Assembly: GCA_964420405.1 (NCBI GenBank)
Contig: CAYQTL010000053.1
Span: 1 to 33,790 of the forward strand
Length of the DNA stretch: 33,790 nt
Source of the DNA: CAYQTL01 sp964420405
GTDB lineage: Bacteria > Acidobacteriota > Thermoanaerobaculia > Thermoanaerobaculales > Sulfomarinibacteraceae
Reading direction: 5' to 3'
Below are positions 16,128 to 22,185 of this stretch, piece after piece. The first letter of the stretch is position 1. The number at the start of each line of letters is the position of its first letter. The translations under genes and the position numbers were made by a program. The notes beneath the pieces are model-generated. The model worked only from the letters and a program-made list of their open reading frames with translations. It had not been told where the DNA came from and searched no databases.

Positions 16128-17663
16128 ATGAGACCGATCGTTCTCGCCGTGCTCGTGCTCGCGGCGGCTGCTCCGTCGGGCGCGGCGGAGACCCGCGACC
16201 TGGTGCTCTTCACCATCGGGGTCCGGGCCGCGCCGGAGCAACGCTTCGTGGCGGGTACCGACGACCCGGAGCTGATCGACCTGGCCCGCGCCCAGCTCGA
16301 ACTGCCCGTCGCCGAACGCCGGTTGTTCCCGTCCGGGGCGCTCGCGGCCGGCCACGGCGGCCTCAACCTCGGGTGGGACTGGCACCTCCGACCCGATGGG
16401 TGGGAGCTGGTGGAGGCGAGCATCGAGCTGTGCGACGGCATCCCCTCCATGGTGAGCGCCGATCTCGACGACTGGATCGGGACCGTGGGCACGTTCTGCC
16501 CGTGGACAGGGTACGTGCTCGCCGAGGCGACGCCGTACCCGCCGACGCCCGCCGGAGGCGTTGCGGTCGCTCTCGACATCGTCGCGACGGGGTTCGCGAG
16601 CCCCGTCTCGGTGGCAGCCGCCGGCGACGGCAGCGGCCGCCTGCTCGTGGTCGAGAAGGTCGGCCGGGTGCGGCTGGCGACCGCCGGCGGGCCGGCGACC
16701 GAGCCGTTCCTCGACCTCGCAGACCGGGTGCGGTCCTCGGGCAGCGAGCAGGGCCTGCTGGGCCTCGCGTTCGCGCCGGACTTCGAGTCCTCCGGGAGGC
16801 TGTACGTGAGCTACACGGATCTTCAGGGCGACAGCGTCATCTCGCGGCTCACCGTCGGCGGGAACCCGGACCGGGTGGACGCCACCACCGAGGAGGTGCT
16901 GCTGCGGGTGCCGCAGCCGTTCTCCAACCACAACGGCGGCCACCTGGCGTTCGGGCCCGACGGCATGCTCTGGATCGGCCTCGGCGACGGCGGCTCCGCC
17001 GGCGACCCCCGCGGCAACGGCCAGGATCCTTCCACCCTGCTCGGATCGATGCTGCGGGTCGACGTCTCGCCTCAGAGCGGATACGTCGTGCCGGACGACA
17101 ACCCGTTCGTCGGCGACCCGGACGCCCGCGACGAGATCTGGGCGACCGGCCTGCGCAACCCGTGGCGGTACGCCTTCGACCGGGCGACCGGCGACCTGTA
17201 CGTCGCCGACGTCGGCCAGAACCGGTTCGAGGAGGTGACGGTGCTGGGCGCCGCCGAGCCCGGCGGCCGCAACCTCGGCTGGAACCGGATGGAGGGCTTC
17301 TCCTGCTACCCCGCAGGGCCGTGCGACCAGACCGGCCTCACCCTGCCGGCGGTCGTCTACGGCCACGGCGAGGGCTGCTCGGTGACCGGCGGGGTGGTCG
17401 TGCGGGACCCGGCCGAGCCCGAGCTCGACGGGCGGTACCTCTTCGCCGACTTCTGCAGCGGGCGGATCTGGGGGCTCGCCCCCGGCGGCGCCTCGGGCTG
17501 GACGGTCGCCGAGGTGGGCCGCCACGACGGCAATCCGGTGGGTTTCGGAGAAGGCGAGGACGGCGCGGTCTACGCCGTGGACATCGGCTCGGGCGAGCTG
17601 CTGCGGGTGCGCGGCGAGCCCCGCCCGCCGGACCCGCGGCAGCCCTCGGGGCGGGTGCAGTAG
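16128..17663 (+). CDS. Secreted PQQ-type sugar dehydrogenase with BP74-like N domain
   Basis: A 511-aa exported protein. Signal peptide 1-20 (MRPIVLAVLVLAAAAPSGAA). Residues about 145-500 are a glucose/sorbosone dehydrogenase six-bladed propeller: VEKVGRVRL, GLLGLAFAPDF, FSNHNGGHLAFGPDGMLWIGLGDGG with the catalytic-type His, GLRNPWRYAFD with the conserved Arg, YVADVGQN and the closing YLFADFCSGRIWGL. Such enzymes oxidise sugars with PQQ in the periplasm or outside the cell. Residues about 22-130 are unusual: VLFTIGVRA, ATDDPELIDLARAQL-like helix, GHGGLNLGWDWHL, EASIELCDGIPSMV and FCPWTGYV follow the pattern of the BP74 N-terminal domain known from Dictyostelium; this is by eye. ATG 16128 follows CGGAGGG. 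Confidence 0.83.
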   Translation: MRPIVLAVLVLAAAAPSGAAETRDLVLFTIGVRAAPEQRFVAGTDDPELIDLARAQLELPVAERRLFPSGALAAGHGGLNLGWDWHLRPDGWELVEASIELCDGIPSMVSADLDDWIGTVGTFCPWTGYVLAEATPYPPTPAGGVAVALDIVATGFASPVSVAAAGDGSGRLLVVEKVGRVRLATAGGPATEPFLDLADRVRSSGSEQGLLGLAFAPDFESSGRLYVSYTDLQGDSVISRLTVGGNPDRVDATTEEVLLRVPQPFSNHNGGHLAFGPDGMLWIGLGDGGSAGDPRGNGQDPSTLLGSMLRVDVSPQSGYVVPDDNPFVGDPDARDEIWATGLRNPWRYAFDRATGDLYVADVGQNRFEEVTVLGAAEPGGRNLGWNRMEGFSCYPAGPCDQTGLTLPAVVYGHGEGCSVTGGVVVRDPAEPELDGRYLFADFCSGRIWGLAPGGASGWTVAEVGRHDGNPVGFGEGEDGAVYAVDIGSGELLRVRGEPRPPDPRQPSGRVQ

Positions 17664-17685
17664 GGGCCGCGCTCACGGGCCCATC

Positions 17686-17720
17686 GGGAACGGGATCGGG
17701 AACGGGATCGAAAGGGTGGG
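17686..17720 (+). repeat. GGGAAC/GGGATC hexamer array 3, G-quadruplex motif
   Basis: GGGAAC, GGGATC, GGGAAC, GGGATC in tandem (17686-17709), followed by GGG-T-GGG (17714-17720). The four tracts with 3-base loops satisfy the G-quadruplex pattern. It lies 14 bases upstream of the ychF -10 box. Confidence 0.75.
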
Positions 17721-17733
17721 AGACGGGCGCGGG

Positions 17734-17739
17734 TAGACT
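17734..17739 (+). promoter_or_regulatory. -10 element TAGACT, leaderless ychF
   Basis: TAGACT ends six bases before the ychF ATG. No Shine-Dalgarno sequence is within reach of the start; the nearest purine run is more than 20 bases upstream. Confidence 0.6.
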
Positions 17740-17745
17740 GGACCG

Positions 17746-18822
17746 ATGCTGTCGGTCGGAATCGTGGGGCTGCCGAACGTCGGCAAGTCGACGCTGTTCA
17801 ACGCCCTCTCGGAGGCCGGGGCGGAGGTCTCCAACTACCCGTTCACCACCATCGAGCCCAACGTCGGCGTGGTGGAGGTCCCCGACGCCCGCCTCGACGC
17901 CCTCGCGGCGCGCCTCGAGCCGGTGAAGGTGACGCCGTGCGCGATCCGGTTCGTCGACATCGCGGGGCTCGTCGAGGGGGCGAGCCGGGGCGAGGGTCTG
18001 GGCAACCAGTTCCTGGGCGAGATCCGGGCGGTGGACGCGATCGCCCACGTGCTGCGGTGCTTCGCCGATCCCGACGTCGCCCACGTGTTCGCCGGGCCGG
18101 ACCCGGTCCGCGACGCGGAGGTGGTGGAGACCGAGCTGGTGCTCGCCGACCTGGAGCTGGTGGAGCGGCTGATGGACCGGCGCGACCGCGAGTGGCGCAC
18201 CCGCCCCCAGGAGCACGCGGCCGAGCGGGACCGGCTGCTGCGGTGGCGGTCCGCGCTCGAGGAAGGGCGCCCGCTGCGCGACCTCGAGATGGCGGATCGG
18301 GCCGCCCTCAAGGGCCTCGGTCTGCTCACCGGCAAGCCGGTGCTGTGGGTGCTCAACGTCGCCGAACCGGTGGACGAGGTGCCCGAGGTGGCGGCGCGGC
18401 TGAGCGCGTCCGATCCCACCTCGCGGGTGATCCCGGTCGCCGCCGGGCTGGAGTGGGAGGTGCTCCAGCTCGAAGCGGACGAGCGGGCAGGGTTCCGGGC
18501 GGAGCTGGGTCTCGCGGACAGCGGTCTGGGCCGGGTGGTGCGGGCGGCGTTCGAGCTGCTCGGCCTGATCACCTTCTACACGGTGGTGAAGAGCAAGCTG
18601 CAGGCGTGGGCGATCCCCGCCGGCACCTTCGCGCCGCAGGCCGCCGGCCGGGTCCACTCCGACATGGAGGCGGGGTTCGTCCGCGCGAGAGTCGTGGCCG
18701 CCGACGACCTGCTGGAGCTCGGCTCCGTCGCGGCGGCCCGGGAGGCCGGCCGTCTGCGCACCGAGGGTCGTGAGTACGCGGTGCGCGACGGCGATGTCGT
18801 CGAGGTCCTGTTCTCGGCGTGA
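17746..18822 (+). CDS. ychF: Redox-regulated ATPase YchF
   Basis: A 358-aa cytosolic Obg-family P-loop protein that prefers ATP and associates with ribosomes. G1 is GLPNVGKST (residues 8-16), G2 NYPFTTIEPNVG, and G3 DIAGLVEGASRGEGLGNQFL. The G4 position reads NVAE rather than NKxD, the change that gives YchF its ATP preference. A helical insertion follows, then a C-terminal TGS domain (about 275-358) with ITFYTVVKSKLQAWAIPAGTFAPQAAGRVHSDMEAGFVRA. Length is normal. The start is fixed by the conserved N terminus; with TAGACT six bases upstream and no ribosome site, translation is probably leaderless. Confidence 0.96.
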   Translation: MLSVGIVGLPNVGKSTLFNALSEAGAEVSNYPFTTIEPNVGVVEVPDARLDALAARLEPVKVTPCAIRFVDIAGLVEGASRGEGLGNQFLGEIRAVDAIAHVLRCFADPDVAHVFAGPDPVRDAEVVETELVLADLELVERLMDRRDREWRTRPQEHAAERDRLLRWRSALEEGRPLRDLEMADRAALKGLGLLTGKPVLWVLNVAEPVDEVPEVAARLSASDPTSRVIPVAAGLEWEVLQLEADERAGFRAELGLADSGLGRVVRAAFELLGLITFYTVVKSKLQAWAIPAGTFAPQAAGRVHSDMEAGFVRARVVAADDLLELGSVAAAREAGRLRTEGREYAVRDGDVVEVLFSA

Positions 18823-18887
18823 CCGTTCCGGCCCGTCACCCGCATCCGCGATCGCGGCCGCGGAGCTCGATCCGCGTGGCAGCTCGT

Positions 18888-18916
18888 CACCACCAAGGCA
18901 CCAAGGCACAGAGGCG
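18888..18916 (+). repeat. CACCAAGG direct repeat
   Basis: CACCAAGG occurs twice in direct succession (from 18891 and 18899) and is followed by CACAGAGGCG. I know this type as a dispersed intergenic element in acidobacterial and other environmental genomes. Confidence 0.5.
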
Positions 18917-18949
18917 CACCAACACAAGAGCGGCGCCGATCGAGGACGA

Positions 18950-19108
18950 CTCACCGCAGAGGGCGCAGAGACCGCGGAGATGACGATCCTGGGAGTGGCG
19001 GCAGGAGCAGCTGTTCGAGCATGCGGCTCAGGTCGATCACAGCGGCGATGACGCCAGCTCGAGATGGTCGATCTCATGCTCTGCGCTCTCTGCGTGCTCT
19101 GCGGTGAG
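18950..19108. repeat. Inverted repeat with CACCGCAGAG arms
   Basis: Arm 18950-18979 (begins CTCACCGCAGAGGGCGCAGA) and the reverse complement of 19079-19108 (begins CTCACCGCAGAGCACGCAGA) agree at 26 of 30 positions; the spacer is 99 bases. The arms are built from repeated CGCAGAG. The spacer has no visible gene. Confidence 0.65.
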
Positions 19109-19263
19109 ATCAGATTGTGTTCCGCGTGGGTGATGACGGGACGCCCACCGTGGACGTGCCGTGGCGTCCTCGGGTTGAGACTCTCTCGCGCGTTCCGCGA
19201 TGGGCGACCGTGGTCAGGCGCGGGCGCGGCGGACGGGCGCCACCAGGGCTCGGGGCGGTGGGC

Positions 19264-19269
19264 TATGAT
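19264..19269 (+). promoter_or_regulatory. -10 element TATGAT for the hydrolase gene
   Basis: TATGAT matches TATAAT at five of six positions, 26 bases before ATG 19296. The short leader contains GAGGAGGT as ribosome site. Confidence 0.55.
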
Positions 19270-19295
19270 GTCGGCTCGCCCCGAGGAGGTCGGTC

Positions 19296-20252
19296 ATGAA
19301 GGCACTCGCCGCCCTGTCGTTGCTCGCGTTGATCGTCGGATGCGCCCAGGCGCCGCCGCCGGAGGAGTCGGCCGCACCTGCAGCCGAAGGGCTCGAGAAC
19401 GGCTCGTTCACGGCGGAGCTGAACGGTCACACCGTCCACTACGAGGTGCGCGGTGCGGGGCCGGTCCTCATGACGGTGCCGAACTCGTGGGGGCTGTCCC
19501 TCGACGGTCTCCGCAACCTGTACCGGCCGCTCGAGGAGCACGTCACGATGGTCTACTTCGATCCCCGCGGCATCGGCGGCTCGGGTCCCGTCGAGGTGCC
19601 CGAGGACATGGGGATGGCGGCGGTCCGGGAGGACTTCCACGCGCTGCGCGAGCACCTCGGGCTGGAGCGCGTCCACGCCATCGGCTGGTCCAACGGTGCC
19701 ATGAACCTGATCCTGCTCGCCGCCGAGCGTCCTGACACCCTGTCGTCGGCGATCTTCGTCCACGGCGCCGCGTCCTTCACCGAGGAGGACATGGCCCGGT
19801 TCGGGTCGGAGCATCCCGAGCTCATGGAGCGGTGGGCTCGGCACCAGCGCGCGCTCGCCGACGAGGCGCTCTCCGACGCCGAGCGGACCGACCTCATGAA
19901 GGAGTTCTGGCTCGGCGAGTACTTCCCGGCGGCGTCGGCCGAGCCCGAGAGCACGGCCGTGGCGTTGCGCGCGGCGTTCGGCCCGGCCGATTTCAGCTGG
20001 CCCCATGCCCGCTACGCTGAGCAGGAGGCGCCGGTGTTCGACGCCCGCGACCGGCTCGCGGAGATCCCGGTGCGCAGCCTGGTGATCGCCGGCGTGGCCG
20101 ACCTGATGCCTCCCGAGCGGGTCGGCGAGCTCGCCGAGGGCCTGCCCGACGCCGAGATGGTGGTGTTCGACGCGTCGGGGCACTTCTCGCAGGTCGAGGA
20201 GCCGGAGCGGTTCGTGGAGGTGGTGACGGGCTTCCTCGGTTCCGCCGGCTGA
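19296..20252 (+). CDS. Alpha/beta-hydrolase lipoprotein
   Basis: A 318-aa lipoprotein: signal peptide 1-15 with lipobox LIVGC (Cys16). It has the alpha/beta-hydrolase fold with nucleophile elbow GWSNGA (Ser132), VYFDPRGIGGSG typical of the proline iminopeptidase/epoxide hydrolase branch, a probable acid Asp in IAGVADLMPPE and the catalytic His in DASGHFSQVEEPERF. The usual HGGPG oxyanion segment is replaced by VPNSWG, so substrate preference cannot be inferred; peptidase, esterase or lactonase are possible. A helical cap lies between residues about 155 and 240. ATG 19296 follows GAGGAGGT. Transcribed alone with a strong hairpin behind it. Confidence 0.86.
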   Translation: MKALAALSLLALIVGCAQAPPPEESAAPAAEGLENGSFTAELNGHTVHYEVRGAGPVLMTVPNSWGLSLDGLRNLYRPLEEHVTMVYFDPRGIGGSGPVEVPEDMGMAAVREDFHALREHLGLERVHAIGWSNGAMNLILLAAERPDTLSSAIFVHGAASFTEEDMARFGSEHPELMERWARHQRALADEALSDAERTDLMKEFWLGEYFPAASAEPESTAVALRAAFGPADFSWPHARYAEQEAPVFDARDRLAEIPVRSLVIAGVADLMPPERVGELAEGLPDAEMVVFDASGHFSQVEEPERFVEVVTGFLGSAG

Positions 20253-20260
20253 CGGCTCAG

Positions 20261-20290
20261 GGGATCGCCGGCGGTCCTCTCGGCGATCCC
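20261..20290 (+). terminator. 10-bp hairpin after the hydrolase gene
   Basis: GGGATCGCCG (20261-20270) and CGGCGATCCC (20281-20290) are perfect complements with a 10-base loop, starting 9 bases after the stop. No T tract follows. Confidence 0.5.
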
Positions 20291-20326
20291 GCCCGGCGGC
20301 GGGAACAACGTTGATCCGGCGTGTGT

Positions 20327-20332
20327 TATCGT
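20327..20332 (+). promoter_or_regulatory. Extended -10 for the PPIase operon
   Basis: TGT-TATCGT combines a TANNNT box with the TGn extension. The predicted leader to ATG 20440 is about 100 bases. Confidence 0.4.
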
Positions 20333-20439
20333 CTCTCCGATCGCCCCGGAGCGACCGGACGGCGACCCTCCGCCCGCGACCTTCGATCTCGAACCCGCCC
20401 GACAGCTCACCGGCGTCGGCAACCGAGGAGAGGACACCC

Positions 20440-21474
20440 ATGAAGAAGACGATGCTCGCCGTTCTGGCCGTGTCCGCGGTCACGGCGGCGGCCCAGCAGC
20501 CGCCGGACGTGCGCGCGGTCGTGTTCCGCGTCAACGGCGAACCGGTCCGGCTGGCGGAGGTCAACCTCGCCGCCCAGAACCTCGCCTCCCAGCTCCAGAT
20601 GCAGGGGCAGCAGGTGGACCGTGAGCGGGTGAGTCAAGCGGCGGTGCGGCAGGTGATCGACACCGAGCTGCTCGCCCAGGAGGCCGGCAGGCGCGGCATC
20701 GAGGCCGACCGTGAGGCGGTCGATCGGGTGATGCAGCGGTTCCGCGAGCAGCACGGCGGCGCCGAGGCGCTCGCCACCGAGCTCGAGTCGTCGGGCCTCG
20801 ATCCCGCCTGGCTCGAGGAGATCGTCACCGAGTCCAATCTGGTCCAGTCGCTGATCGACCAGATCCGCGCGACGATCACGGTGAGCGACGAGGAGGTCGA
20901 GCGGTTCTACGCCGACAACCCCGACCTGTTCGAGAGCCCCGAGCAGGTGCGCGCGCGCCACATCCTGTTCCAGGCCGGCGCCGAGGCCACCGACGAGGAG
21001 CGCGAGGCCGCCCGCGCGAAGGCCGAGGCCGCCCGCGAGCGGGCGCTGGGCGACGAGGAGTTCGCGGAGCTCGCCCGGGAGCTGTCGGAGGGCCCGAGTG
21101 CCGCGGAGGGCGGCGATCTCGGCTTCTTCACCCGGGACCGCATGGTCGAGCCGTTCGCGTCGGCGGCGTTCGACCTCGAGCCGGGCGAGATCTCGCCGGT
21201 GGTCGGAACCGAGTTCGGCTACCACGTCATCAAGCTCGAGGAGCGCAAGGCCGCGGGCACCGACGGCCTGGAGGACGTCCGCGACCGCATCCGCAGCTCG
21301 CTCCAGGGGCAGCAGGTGGACACGGCGGTCGGCGAGCTGCTTGAGTCGCTCCACGAGAAGGCCGAGATCGTGCCGGTCGGTCCCGCCGCGGAGGCCGGTC
21401 CGCCGGCCGGTGTCGCCCCGTCCCCCCCGGGCGCCGACGGCGGCACCACCCAGGAGGAGGGCCCCGATGAGTGA
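20440..21474 (+). CDS. Exported parvulin-type peptidyl-prolyl isomerase (SurA/PrsA-like)
   Basis: A 344-aa periplasmic folding helper. Signal peptide 1-18 (MKKTMLAVLAVSAVTAAA). Residues about 25-150 are a SurA_N-like helical chaperone domain (VFRVNGEPVRLAEVN, QVIDTELLAQEA). Residues about 165-265 are the rotamase domain, with VRARHILF, FAELARELSEGPSAAEGGDLGFF, MVEPFASAAFDLEPGEISPVV and FGYHVIKLEER. The C-terminal 35 residues are Pro/Gly/Ala-rich and disordered-looking. It is likely to assist folding of the many exported proteins of this organism. ATG 20440 follows GAGGAGAGG. Its stop overlaps the start of the FKBP gene. Confidence 0.92.
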   Translation: MKKTMLAVLAVSAVTAAAQQPPDVRAVVFRVNGEPVRLAEVNLAAQNLASQLQMQGQQVDRERVSQAAVRQVIDTELLAQEAGRRGIEADREAVDRVMQRFREQHGGAEALATELESSGLDPAWLEEIVTESNLVQSLIDQIRATITVSDEEVERFYADNPDLFESPEQVRARHILFQAGAEATDEEREAARAKAEAARERALGDEEFAELARELSEGPSAAEGGDLGFFTRDRMVEPFASAAFDLEPGEISPVVGTEFGYHVIKLEERKAAGTDGLEDVRDRIRSSLQGQQVDTAVGELLESLHEKAEIVPVGPAAEAGPPAGVAPSPPGADGGTTQEEGPDE

Positions 21475-21895
21475 TGCCACCGTCAGCGACGGCCGGAAGG
21501 TGACGATCCACTACGTGCTGCGCGACGCTTCCGGCGCCGAGCTGCACTCGACCCGCGGCGACGAGCCGCTCAGCTACACCCATGGCACGGGCGAGATCGT
21601 CGACGGCCTCGAGCGGGCGCTCGACGGCCAGCAGGAAGGCGACTCCGTCGACGTCACGCTGCCGCCGGAGGACGCCTTCGGCGCCCACGATCCGGACAAG
21701 GTCGTCGAGGTTCCGGCGGAGGACCTCGGCTTCGACGCCGAGGTGGGCACCCTGATCCGGGCCGAAATGCCCGACGGCAGCGCCCACCACTTCAGTGTCA
21801 CCGAGGTCGGCGAGGCGACGGTCACCCTCGACGGCAACCACCCGCTGGCCGGCCAGACCGTGCAGTTCGAGGCCGAGATCGTGGAGGTCGCCTAG
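21467..21895 (+). CDS. SlyD-type FKBP peptidyl-prolyl isomerase
   Basis: A 142-aa cytosolic FKBP. The FKBP half-domains flank an insert-in-flap domain as in SlyD: VTIHYVLRDASGAELHST, SYTHGTGEIVDGLERALDGQ, DAFGAHDPDKVVEVP, then DGNHPLAGQTVQFEAEIVEV. The His-rich metal-binding tail of E. coli SlyD is missing. No signal peptide is present, in contrast to the upstream parvulin. It overlaps that gene by 8 bases (ATGAGTGA) and has GGAGGAGGG as ribosome site inside its end. Its TAG stop is the first triplet of a long palindrome. Confidence 0.93.
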   Translation: MSDATVSDGRKVTIHYVLRDASGAELHSTRGDEPLSYTHGTGEIVDGLERALDGQQEGDSVDVTLPPEDAFGAHDPDKVVEVPAEDLGFDAEVGTLIRAEMPDGSAHHFSVTEVGEATVTLDGNHPLAGQTVQFEAEIVEVA

Positions 21896-22059
21896 GAGGG
21901 CGTAGGGCATAGACTGACGGCGCCTTTCGGGCGTCGTGAGCGCCCGTTTCCGGCGGATTCTCGGCCCGTACTCAGAGTACTGCGCCTCGAATCCGCCGAA
22001 AACGGGCATCTCACGACGCTCCGAAATCCATCCGCCATCTATGCCCTACGACCTCCTAG
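21892..22059. repeat. 168-base imperfect palindrome, possible MITE-like element
   Basis: The left arm (21892-21973) and right arm (21975-22059) are complementary at roughly 80% of positions around the perfect centre TACTCAGAGTA (21969-21979). The outer 22 bases (CTAGGAGGGCGTAGGGCATA onward, and 22038-22059) match with one mismatch. A second strong block pairs 21931-21960 with 21989-22019. The whole could fold into one hairpin. It begins inside the FKBP stop codon. A miniature inverted-repeat element or an intergenic repeat is more likely than a simple terminator. Confidence 0.65.
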
Positions 22060-22066
22060 CGCCGGC

Positions 22067-22128
22067 TGCCGCGGAGCCCGTGCGTCGTCGATCGGGCGCC
22101 CGGGGCGGGGACGCGGGGCTCCGCGGCA
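22067..22128. repeat. Second stem-loop with 13-bp perfect stem
   Basis: TGCCGCGGAGCCC (22067-22079) and GGGCTCCGCGGCA (22116-22128) are perfect complements, with a GC-rich loop that contains GGGCGCCC. It lies between the large palindrome and the promoter of the next gene. Confidence 0.5.
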
Positions 22129-22154
22129 CCCGCGGCTTCAGGGTGCAGGTCTGG

Positions 22155-22160
22155 TAGGCT
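22155..22160 (+). promoter_or_regulatory. -10 element TAGGCT
   Basis: TAGGCT (TANNNT) lies 25 bases before ATG 22186; the leader contains TTGGAGG as ribosome site. No clear -35 box. Confidence 0.4.
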
Positions 22161-22185
22161 CGCGACGTTCCTGTTGGAGGTCGGC

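Larger units (their letters stand above)
18823..19295. other. 473-base gene-free region rich in dispersed repeats
   Basis: No convincing gene is seen between ychF and the hydrolase gene. The region holds a short palindrome (CCGCGATCGCGG near 18846), a CACCAAGG direct repeat, a 30-base inverted repeat, and the hydrolase promoter with its ribosome site. Its base composition is less GC-rich than the flanking genes. Confidence 0.6.

Noticed and set aside
21936..22157. 73-codon frame inside the 168-base palindrome
   Set aside because: It exists because the arms lack stops in that frame; no ribosome site, and the structure explains the sequence better.
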